From positions 1 to 13,638 of the forward strand of contig CAYMSA010000048.1 in the NCBI GenBank assembly GCA_964392965.1: DNA of 13,638 nucleotides. Direction: 5' to 3'. Below are positions 1-4,801 of the stretch, one piece after another. The stretch comes from CAYMSA01 sp964392965. Lineage in GTDB: Bacteria > Actinomycetota > Coriobacteriia > Anaerosomatales > Anaerosomataceae. The notes under the pieces are model-generated. The model did no database searches and had not been told where the DNA came from. It saw only the letters and a program-made list of their open reading frames with translations. Within the stretch, counting starts at the first letter, position 1; the number at the start of each line of letters is the position of its first letter. The translations under genes were made by a program, and so were the position numbers.

Positions 1-96
1 ACCGAGGTGCTGGCGCTCCAGGACATCGTGGACACGGCTCGTCTGCTCGCGGCGTTCGTCCTCCGGCTGGAGCCGGGCACGGACTTCAGGCCCTAA
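1..96 (+). CDS. C-terminal end of an upstream gene, possibly an M42-family aminopeptidase (partial)
   Basis: An open frame enters from the left edge and ends at TAA 94-96, giving 31 residues. It reads like the last helix of a metallopeptidase: a T-E-V segment, then LQDIVDTARLLAAFV and a short charged tail. M42-family (glutamyl aminopeptidase/frv-type) proteins usually end with an H-S/T-x-x-E-V segment followed by a 'DV..a..LL..f' helix, so this is my best guess, from pattern memory only. All catalytic residues lie outside the window. It ends 12 nt before smpB, and the smpB Shine-Dalgarno overlaps its stop codon region, which suggests co-transcription. The CDS call is fairly secure and the family is weak. 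Confidence 0.5.
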   Translation, partial: TEVLALQDIVDTARLLAAFVLRLEPGTDFRP

Positions 97-108
97 GGAA
101 CGGACATC

Positions 109-576
109 ATGGCGCGCGAGAAGAAGACCATCGCCTCCAATAAGAAGGCGTACCACGACTACTTCGTCGACGAGACATTCGAGGCCGGCATCGTGCTCAC
201 CGGCACGGAGGTCAAGTCCTTGCGCGAGAACAAGGCGAACCTGCGTGACAGTTTCGCCACCGTGCGCAACGGGGAGCTGTGGCTCCATGGAGTCCACATC
301 TCCCCGTACAGCCACGGCAACCGTAGCAACGTCGACAGCGATCGGGCGCGCAAGTTACTGCTACGCAAAGCCGAGATACGCTACCTCATCGGTAAGACTA
401 AGGAGCGTGGCTACACGATCGTGCCGCTGGCGATCTACCTTTCGCCCTCGAATCTCGTGAAGATCGAGCTCGGGCTCGCTCGCGGCAAGAAACTCTACGA
501 CAAGCGCGATTCCATCGCCGAGCGCGACCACACGCGCGATGTCGAGCGTGCCCTCAAGGAGCGAAGCAGGGGGTAG
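109..576 (+). CDS. smpB: SsrA-binding protein SmpB
   Basis: SmpB binds the tRNA-like domain of tmRNA, delivers it to stalled ribosomes and starts trans-translation in the cytoplasm. The protein has 155 residues, the usual family length. The N-terminus carries the family pattern N-K-K-A-Y-H-D-Y, followed by an E-A-G-I-x-L-x-G-T-E-V-K-S-L-R segment (about residues 26-39) of the OB-fold core. Near the C-terminus is G-K-K-L-Y-D-K-R (about 125-132), followed by the basic tail that lies in the mRNA channel. The ATG at 109 is preceded by AAGGA (95-99), nine bases upstream and overlapping the stop of the gene before. Its RNA partner ssrA lies 149 nt downstream on the same strand with its own promoter, a common smpB-ssrA arrangement. 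Confidence 0.97.
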   Translation: MAREKKTIASNKKAYHDYFVDETFEAGIVLTGTEVKSLRENKANLRDSFATVRNGELWLHGVHISPYSHGNRSNVDSDRARKLLLRKAEIRYLIGKTKERGYTIVPLAIYLSPSNLVKIELGLARGKKLYDKRDSIAERDHTRDVERALKERSRG

Positions 577-670
577 TGACGCGGACTTCCTCCCGGCGGC
601 TCGCGCTGCGGGGCGGCAGTCGACGTTGCGGTACAGACACGTCCGCGCGGCACGATTCCCCGCAGCGCGC

Positions 671-676
671 TATAAT
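671..676 (+). promoter_or_regulatory. -10 element of the tmRNA promoter
   Basis: A perfect TATAAT lies in GC-rich surroundings in the 149-nt space between smpB and ssrA. Transcription would start near 683, leaving a leader of about 43 nt for RNase P to remove at the mature tmRNA 5' end (726). No good -35 hexamer is found at 16-18 bp spacing. A consensus -10 fits a highly expressed stable RNA. Apart from this element I see nothing else in 577-725. Confidence 0.7.
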
Positions 677-725
677 GCAGCTCCGGACATGAGGGTTCGG
701 AGCACCTTCACATACCTCACACCCC

Positions 726-1077
726 GGGGGCGACTGGTTTCGACACGGGAGTTCTGAGGGGAGCAGCAGGCCGAGGTCGCCTTACCTCGCTAAACAGGGG
801 CAACGACGCTCAAACGTCGACAAAAATTACGCTCTCGCTGCCTAAATAGTGCAGCGACGTCTCCCGGTGCGCGTCCCTGTCACCGGATCAGATGTCATCT
901 CAGGGGACTGCCGCGGCAAACGTAGCCGGTATGTTGCCGTGAAAGACCGAACCAGCTAGGAACGGGCACGCTCGTCACACCGTGTCGCCCGAACCGAATG
1001 CCAAGATGTGACTGAGCCTGGAGATACTCCCTAGGGGGCTGTCGTGGACAGGAGTTCGATTCTCCTCGCCTCCACCA
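726..1077 (+). ncRNA. ssrA: Transfer-messenger RNA (tmRNA, 10Sa RNA)
   Basis: tmRNA acts as tRNA-Ala and as mRNA to rescue stalled ribosomes and tag the nascent peptide for proteolysis. The 5' end GGGGGCGACTGGTTTCGACA is the classic tmRNA start. Its first seven bases pair with CGCCTCC (1067-1073), with one G-U, to form the acceptor stem. The discriminator A and an encoded CCA end at 1077. The T arm is AGGAG-TTCGATT-CTCCT (1050-1066). The tag frame ends ...NVDKNYALAA, with TAA at 843-845. The resume codon is not certain: read back in frame, the codons are CAG GGG CAA CGA CGC TCA AAC GTC GAC AAA AAT TAC, and a TAAAC element (791-795) lies just upstream. Length is 352 nt in one piece, not the permuted two-piece form. 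Confidence 0.96.
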
Positions 1078-1088
1078 ACAAGACACCG

Positions 1089-1131
1089 CCACCTGTCGTG
1101 ACGCATAGCGTCGTGACAGGTGGTTTGCTTT
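1089..1131 (+). terminator. Rho-independent terminator of ssrA
   Basis: CCACCTGTC (1089-1097) pairs perfectly with GACAGGTGG (1115-1123). The inner arms GTGACGC and GCGTCGT continue the stem through two G-U pairs to an ATA loop, giving a 16-bp stem. TTTGCTTT follows (1124-1131). It starts 12 nt after the tmRNA CCA end. Confidence 0.92.
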
Positions 1132-1187
1132 GTGTGGGCTATCGCATCAGCCAGTCATCGCAGGGCAGGGTACCAGCGGCGAGTCAC

Positions 1188-1196
1188 TGCTAGGAT
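1188..1196 (+). promoter_or_regulatory. Extended -10 promoter (TGC-TAGGAT) for the flavoprotein gene
   Basis: TGC (1188-1190) directly abuts TAGGAT (1191-1196), an extended -10. Transcription would start near 1203. That lies downstream of the ATG at 1197, so that ATG is probably not used and the leader to the GTG at 1236 would be about 33 nt. No convincing -35 is seen. Confidence 0.5.
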
Positions 1197-1220
1197 ATGA
1201 CGGGTGCAGGTTTCGAGCAG

Positions 1221-1229
1221 GGGGAGGGG
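1221..1229 (+). promoter_or_regulatory. Ribosome binding site deciding the GTG start at 1236
   Basis: GGGGAGGGG ends six bases before GTG 1236. The in-frame ATG at 1197 has only AGGA almost touching it and lies within the -10 region. Family members also begin close to the R-I-L-V-V-N-G-S-P-K-G strand, which supports the downstream start. Confidence 0.65.
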
Positions 1230-1235
1230 CCGTCT

Positions 1236-2498
1236 GTGGAGGAGAGGATCCGGATTCTCGTGGTGAACGGGAGTCCCAAAGGTGAGCAGAGCCTGACTTT
1301 GCAGCACAGCCTCTACATGCTTGGGCAGGAACCGCACATCGAGTGGCGGGTACTGCACGCNNNNNNNNNNNNNNNNNNNNNNNNNNNNNNNNNNNNNNNN
1401 NNNNNNNNNNNNNNNNNNNNNNNNNNNNNNNNNNNNNNNNNNNNNNNNNNNNNNNNNNNNGGTACGAGCGAGGACCTGGGTATGCGCTTCATGGAAGGGC
1501 GGACGGCGGACAACACCGATATGCTCGGAGAAGAACACAGGGCGAGCATGCGATTCTTCATGCATGAATTCGTGCAGGCGTGTCGCGAACACGCTGTGGT
1601 CGAACGGAAGTTCATGCCGTTGCCCTCATCGGGTTCCCCCGCGTTCAAGCCGGGCAAGCTCGGCGCTGTGGATGTGCGCGCCGGCGAGAAAGGGGCCGGG
1701 ATGCCCCGGACGGTGCTCCTGACGGACGAATCTGGCAAGGAGCGGAACCTCTCGCGGATGATAGACGTCTTCATCGACGCGTATCCGCATCCTGTCGAGG
1801 TGGTCGACATCAATGAGTTCCCCTACGAGTCCGGCTGTCACGGATGCCTCCGGTGCGAGTTCGTCGGCGAGTGTGATCGGACCGACGGTTTCCAGGACTT
1901 CTACCTGAACCTTGTCGACACGTGTGATGTGCTGGTGTTCGGCATGAACATCGAGGACCGCTACCTGGCCCCCGTCTGGAAGCTGTTCCTGGACCGCACG
2001 TTCTCGAACGGACATCGGACGAGCATGATGGGTAAACACACGGCCTATCTCGTCGCGGGGCCGCTCCGCGCGCTGCCGGGAGTGCGCCAGTTCCTGGAGG
2101 GCAAGGACAACGTGGGCCGCGAGAACTCGATGTGCATCATCGGCGACGAGTACGAGGACTCGGCGGTGCTCGAGGAGCTCATTCGCGGTTCAGCTCGTCG
2201 GCTGGCGCGAGCCACCGCAGCGAAGTATCAGAAGAGTGTCAACTTTCTCGGTCTCGGCGGGCTTAAGATCTTCCGCGACCTCATCTACAGCATGAGGGGG
2301 GTCGTCGGCGACGATCATCGCTTCTACAAGGCCCACGGCTTCTACGATTTCCCCCAGAAGGACATCGGAAGGCAGTTCTTCAACCTGGGCATGGGTGTGG
2401 CGTTCAGGTTGAAGTCCGTGCGCGTCCAGGCGTATCAACGGTTGCCGGAGCTGTACATCCAGGCGCACAAGCGAATCGTGGACTCGGGAAAGCCCTGA
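1236..2498 (+). CDS. Tandem flavodoxin-fold NAD(P)H-dependent oxidoreductase (iron-sulfur flavoprotein-like), interrupted by an assembly gap
   Basis: The N-terminal domain opens with RILVVNGSPKG, the FMN phosphate-binding loop of NADPH-dependent FMN reductases. A second flavodoxin-like domain follows (from about 1707), with TVLLTDESGKE, a cysteine cluster C-H-G-C-L-R-C-x5-C (codons from 1836) and the segment HRTSMMGKHTAYLVAG. The C-terminus has GGLKIFRDLIY and FYDFPQKD, which I recognise from two-domain 'flavodoxin family / NAD(P)H-dependent oxidoreductase' proteins of anaerobes. The reaction partner is unknown; low-potential electron transfer with FMN is likely, and the cysteines may bind an Fe-S cluster. 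The 100 N at 1361-1460 remove much of domain 1. By family comparison about 80 residues are missing, more than the 33 that fit, so the true gene is longer. GTG 1236 is preferred over ATG 1197. The gene stands alone, between the ssrA terminator and a convergent arfB. Confidence 0.85.
   Translation: MEERIRILVVNGSPKGEQSLTLQHSLYMLGQEPHIEWRVLHXXXXXXXXXXXXXXXXXXXXXXXXXXXXXXXXXXGTSEDLGMRFMEGRTADNTDMLGEEHRASMRFFMHEFVQACREHAVVERKFMPLPSSGSPAFKPGKLGAVDVRAGEKGAGMPRTVLLTDESGKERNLSRMIDVFIDAYPHPVEVVDINEFPYESGCHGCLRCEFVGECDRTDGFQDFYLNLVDTCDVLVFGMNIEDRYLAPVWKLFLDRTFSNGHRTSMMGKHTAYLVAGPLRALPGVRQFLEGKDNVGRENSMCIIGDEYEDSAVLEELIRGSARRLARATAAKYQKSVNFLGLGGLKIFRDLIYSMRGVVGDDHRFYKAHGFYDFPQKDIGRQFFNLGMGVAFRLKSVRVQAYQRLPELYIQAHKRIVDSGKP
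1361..1460. other. Assembly gap (100 N)
   Basis: A run of exactly 100 N inside the flavoprotein gene, probably a nominal-length scaffold gap. It removes the region between the first beta-alpha unit of domain 1 and the segment beginning GTSEDLGMRF. Confidence 0.98.
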
Positions 2499-2504
2499 GG
2501 CCCC

Positions 2505-2530
2505 GGGTCCGGGAATCGGTTTCCGGGCCC
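2505..2530. terminator. Hairpin between convergent genes, possible bidirectional terminator
   Basis: GGGTCCGGGAA (2505-2515) pairs with TTTCCGGGCCC (2520-2530) through 11 bp, including two G-U pairs, around a TCGG loop. It lies exactly between the stop of the flavoprotein gene (2498) and the stop of the minus-strand arfB-like gene (2532). There is no T-run on either side, so intrinsic termination is uncertain; it may instead protect RNA 3' ends. Confidence 0.45.
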
Positions 2531-2531
2531 A

Positions 2532-2897
2532 TCACTCGTCGCTCCCGCGGACCCGTCCCCGTGTGTGTTTGACGCGCGACCGCAGATGCTTCGCGCGAAG
2601 CTGACGTTCCTTTGCCCCTCGGGACTTGCGGGTTGGGATGCGCTTGGGCACATCGAGTGCGGCGTTTTGCTCCATGAGCCGTCTTCGCAGGCGCGCGAGG
2701 CAGTCGCGCTTGTTGAGGAGCTGACTGCGCTCCCGTCGGCCGACTACCACGATGCCGCTCGGCAGGTGTTTGAGGCGTACGGCACTGTCAGCGGTGTTGA
2801 CGCTTTGGCCGCCTGCTCCGCTGCTACGAAACGCCGACACTTCGCACTCGGCGAGGAGAGCGTCGTCGGATTCGGGTATAGGAATGCGTTCATCCAT
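2532..2897 (-). CDS. arfB: ArfB/YaeJ-like peptidyl-tRNA hydrolase (release-factor-like GGQ protein)
   Basis: ArfB-type proteins enter stalled ribosomes that have an empty mRNA channel and hydrolyse the peptidyl-tRNA. The 121-residue protein has the single class I release factor catalytic domain. Its GGQ is at residues 29-31 within R-S-S-G-A-G-G-Q-S-V-N-T, followed by S-A-V-R-L-K-H-L-P-S-G and R-E-R-S-Q-L-L-N-K. It lacks the codon-recognition domains of RF1/RF2. The C-terminal tail is strongly basic (T-R-K-S-R-G-A-K-E-R-Q-L-R-A-K), as in ArfB, where the tail lies in the mRNA channel. An in-frame TAA just upstream limits the start to the ATG at 2897. No well-spaced Shine-Dalgarno is seen; AGGAG is about 15 bases away. 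It is divergent from the gene at 2940. It could also be a release-factor-like paralogue of unproven activity. Confidence 0.85.
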   Translation of the reverse strand: MDERIPIPESDDALLAECEVSAFRSSGAGGQSVNTADSAVRLKHLPSGIVVVGRRERSQLLNKRDCLARLRRRLMEQNAALDVPKRIPTRKSRGAKERQLRAKHLRSRVKHTRGRVRGSDE

Positions 2898-2924
2898 TGC
2901 ACGACCATGTTACTCCTGTCCATG

Positions 2925-2933
2925 TGCGATACT
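2925..2933 (+). promoter_or_regulatory. Extended -10 (TGC-GATACT) giving a probable leaderless transcript
   Basis: TGC (2925-2927) abuts GATACT (2928-2933). The A of the ATG at 2940 is the seventh base after it, the normal position of a transcription start. There is no Shine-Dalgarno before the ATG, so the messenger probably begins with AUG. Confidence 0.5.
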
Positions 2934-2939
2934 CACGGT

Positions 2940-3311
2940 ATGTCCGACCAGACTCGATACGGCTTCTCTCCTTCCGCGTGGGAGCATGCACGTGACGAGG
3001 CCGAGGAGATCCTCAGACGGTGCGCCCGGGAGCGCGGCACGATCACGTACGGTGAGCTCTGTCGTTCGATCGCATCGATCGAGCTCAAACCGAGGTCGTG
3101 GGCGATGATGGCGTTCCTCGACGAGGCGTGTGACGCGGCCGACCGTGAACACGGCGTCGTATTGGCCACGTTGGTCGTGCGCGCGGACACCGGGCGCCCG
3201 GGCGAAGGCTACTTCCGGCATGCTGCAGGGCGCGGCGAGGATGTCTCGGATCGGGAGGCCTACTGGCGGAGCTGCGCGGAACAGGTGTTCCGGGCATTCG
3301 AAGGGGAGTGA
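2940..3311 (+). CDS. Conserved-looking small protein of unknown function (123 aa)
   Basis: I do not recognise a characterised family. The protein begins MSDQTRYGFSPSAWEHARDE and is acidic and apparently soluble, with no signal peptide or membrane segment. Its pattern is an N-terminal helix, then R-G-T-I-T-Y-G-E-L-C (about residues 36-45), a hydrophobic strand V-V-L-A-T-L-V-V, a G-R-P-G-E-G-Y-F segment, and a C-terminus with V-S-D-R-E-A-Y-W-R-S. I believe similar small hypothetical proteins with a G-x-G-[YF]-F and D-R-x-x-[FY]-W pattern occur in actinobacteria, but this is from memory. The open frame extends upstream to 2565, but that part is antisense to arfB and is rejected; ATG 2940 fits the promoter. 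The stop (3309-3311) lies six bases before the UroD-like gene, so the two form an operon. Confidence 0.72.
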   Translation: MSDQTRYGFSPSAWEHARDEAEEILRRCARERGTITYGELCRSIASIELKPRSWAMMAFLDEACDAADREHGVVLATLVVRADTGRPGEGYFRHAAGRGEDVSDREAYWRSCAEQVFRAFEGE

Positions 3312-3317
3312 GGTGGA

Positions 3318-4163
3318 GTGAGCGGCCTCGAAGGACTGCGGGACACCGCCCGGCAGCCGTTCCCGTTCGGCCTCTCCTTCATCCCCGAGGACCTGGCGGG
3401 TGCTTGCGGCGACACCGGTGATTCCGACCCCGTCGCGGGGCTCGTCCGGCTGTGCGAGGACCTCGACGCGGCGTTCGCGTTCGTCCCGGAGGACTCCTCG
3501 CACGCGACTGCGCTTGTCGACGCACTGATCGAGGCGGGTGTCGCGCCGATGTGGGTGCTTTCCGGACCCCTCTGGCCACTCATCGAGGAGCGTGGAGTCC
3601 TTGAAGGGCTCCGCCAGACGCTCACCGATCCCGAGGGCTTCTGCTCGGTACTCGACCACGGCATCGCAGGACTCTCCGGCTCGATGCGCGTCGGCCACGA
3701 CCTGGGCTCCCGGGTGCTCGTGCTCGCCGAGGACCTCGCGGGAAGCGAGGGGCCGCTCGTGGCGCCGGACTTCGTGATCGGCGAGCTGATGCCTCGCTAT
3801 GGACGGCTGACCGACGAGGCGCGCGAGCTCGGGATGCCGGTCGTCCTGCACTCAGACGGTGACATCCGCGTGCTGCTGCCGTCGATCGCACGGGCGGGAT
3901 TCGCGGGCGTGCACGTGGGTGGCGGACTCACGGTGGACGGCTATCTGCGAATCGTACACGCTGCGCAGATGCTGGGACTGGCGGTGTTCGGGGGGCTCAT
4001 CACCGGTGAGCTGGTGAGCGCGACCCGGGCCGAGGCGCTCGGCGGTCTCCTCGGCAGACTGGCGCGCTCCGAGGGCATCTTCCTCGCCGATGACGGGGGC
4101 ATCACGACCGGGGAGGAACTCGAGCGGCTCACCATAGCGCTCGGAATCGCTCGCGGCGTCTGA
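3318..4163 (+). CDS. Uroporphyrinogen decarboxylase-fold (UroD/MtaA-like) protein
   Basis: The 281-residue protein resembles the C-terminal part of the URO-D superfamily (HemE, corrinoid:coenzyme M methyltransferases). EDLAGSEGPLVAPDFV is followed by L-G-M-P-V-V-L-H-S-D-G-D-I and I-A-R-A-G-F-A-G-V-H-V, the family's barrel strand with its H-S-D-G-[DN] turn. The HemE N-terminal substrate signature (P-x-W-x-M-R-Q-A-G-R) is absent and the protein is shorter than the usual 340 or so residues, so it is probably not a haem-pathway decarboxylase. There is no corrinoid-binding or methyltransferase-partner gene nearby, so the substrate is unknown. GTG 3318 has GAGG (3310-3313) overlapping the upstream stop, suggesting translational coupling. 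The stop at 4161-4163 faces the minus-strand thioredoxin gene. Confidence 0.68.
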   Translation: MSGLEGLRDTARQPFPFGLSFIPEDLAGACGDTGDSDPVAGLVRLCEDLDAAFAFVPEDSSHATALVDALIEAGVAPMWVLSGPLWPLIEERGVLEGLRQTLTDPEGFCSVLDHGIAGLSGSMRVGHDLGSRVLVLAEDLAGSEGPLVAPDFVIGELMPRYGRLTDEARELGMPVVLHSDGDIRVLLPSIARAGFAGVHVGGGLTVDGYLRIVHAAQMLGLAVFGGLITGELVSATRAEALGGLLGRLARSEGIFLADDGGITTGEELERLTIALGIARGV

Positions 4164-4186
4164 CGTGGCCCGAAGGCCAGATGTCA
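4161..4186. terminator. Hairpin spanning both stop codons of a convergent gene pair
   Basis: TGGCC (4166-4170), loop CGAA (4171-4174) and GGCCA (4175-4179) form the core. TGAC (4161-4164) and GTCA (4183-4186) can extend it with a small asymmetric internal loop. The outer arms contain the TGA stops of the plus-strand and minus-strand genes. No T-run follows on either strand, so a role in termination is only possible. Confidence 0.35.
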
Positions 4187-4624
4187 CTCGAGCGCGTCGA
4201 GCGCCGCTCTCAGATCGTCCTCCGACATCGTGCCGATGATCGTCTGGGCGACAGAGCCGTCACCATTCACCATGACGAACGTCGGCAGGTACTGGACGTT
4301 GAGGCGGTTGGCGAGGTCCGACCCTCCCCGTACGCCCACATCGATGATTGCGAACTCGACGATACCTTCATACTCGGGCGCTATCCCGTTGACCACGGGA
4401 GCCATGTCGCGGCAGGCGCCTCAAGTGTCAGAGTAGAACTCGTACATCACCGGGGTGCCATCCGCGAGCGCATCGGATGCGGCGGGAATCTCATCCTCGG
4501 GCACGAGTACCGGATCATCGGAGCCGGTCGGTCCGGCCGAGGTGCCCCCGCCCCCGCACGCGGTGAGCGCGATGAGCAGCGCCATGGTGAGCACGAGCGA
4601 GAGCGATGTGCGTCGCCTGTTCAC
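4184..4624 (-). CDS. Probable selenocysteine-containing thioredoxin-fold lipoprotein (in-frame TGA read as Sec)
   Basis: Read through one TGA (4421-4423), this frame gives 146 residues. GTG 4624 is preceded by GGAGGAGG with a 5-base gap. Residues 1-23 are a lipoprotein signal: basic M-N-R-R-R, a hydrophobic stretch, then L-T-A-C with Cys23 as the lipidation site. A Gly/Ser/Pro-rich linker follows. The thioredoxin fold begins at about residue 55 with T-P-V-M-Y-E-F-Y-S-D-T. Sec68-Gly-Ala-Cys71 sits exactly where thioredoxins have C-x-x-C, followed by R-D-M-A-P-V-V, the cis-proline loop Y-L-P-T-F and the final helix. The frame stays open and conserved on both sides of the TGA, and a SECIS-like hairpin follows it. 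It would be a membrane-anchored thiol oxidoreductase outside the cytoplasmic membrane. Ordinary gene calling splits it into two hypothetical fragments (4421-4624 and 4184-4405). Alternatives are a nonsense mutation or sequencing error at a Cys codon. Confidence 0.82.
4380..4402 (-). promoter_or_regulatory. Candidate bacterial SECIS element
   Basis: On the minus strand, CCCGU (4399-4395), loop GGUCA (4394-4390) and ACGGG (4389-4385) form a tight hairpin. GCU (4402-4400) and AGC (4382-4380) extend it with a two-base AU bulge. The loop GG begins 26 nt after the UGA. Bacterial SECIS elements bound by SelB have an apical loop with a G-rich start (GGUCU in E. coli fdhF) roughly 16-37 nt after the UGA, so position and loop both fit. 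The element is inside the coding sequence, as in other bacteria. Confidence 0.7.
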
Positions 4625-4691
4625 GAGAGCCTCCTCCGGGAGCGGGGCCGGCAGTCTTCACGGAGCCGGTGGCCCCGACGTGTCTGATGAC

Positions 4692-4697
4692 AGTGTA
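4692..4697 (-). promoter_or_regulatory. Possible -10 element for the selenothioredoxin gene
   Basis: The minus strand reads TACACT here, four of six matches to TATAAT, about 68 bases before the GTG start. No clear -35 is seen, and this is a weak call. Confidence 0.25.
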
Positions 4698-4786
4698 GCC
4701 GACGGGGATGGCGTATGCCGTCACTGTCTGACCGCGAGCGAGAGGCGTGGGCGCCGCTGCGCGGCTCCACGGCGACGGGTCGCGAG

Positions 4787-4795
4787 TGCTAGACT
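4787..4795 (+). promoter_or_regulatory. Extended -10 (TGC-TAGACT) giving a probable leaderless nadE transcript
   Basis: TGC (4787-4789) abuts TAGACT (4790-4795). Six bases later comes the nadE ATG (4802), so the expected transcription start coincides with the A of the start codon. There is no Shine-Dalgarno in the preceding 20 bases. Confidence 0.55.
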
Positions 4796-4801
4796 CGGCG
4801 A

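Noticed and set aside
895..1092. 65-aa minus-strand open frame
   Set aside because: It lies inside the tmRNA gene.
2565..2939. Upstream extension of the 123-aa gene frame (248-aa open frame from 2565)
   Set aside because: It runs antisense to the well-supported ArfB-like gene; promoter geometry and family-like N-terminus place the start at 2940.
3309..3320. TGA of the 123-aa gene is in frame with the UroD-like gene; considered readthrough or a second Sec codon
   Set aside because: No redox motif or Cys-equivalent position is present, the downstream gene has its own GTG and ribosome site, and no SECIS-like hairpin is evident.
2910..3851. 313-aa minus-strand open frame
   Set aside because: High-GC shadow of the plus-strand genes; arginine/proline-rich composition with no family motifs or ribosome site.
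4181..4687. 168-aa plus-strand open frame opposite the selenothioredoxin
   Set aside because: No recognisable fold; the minus strand has signal peptide, lipobox and thioredoxin motifs in order.
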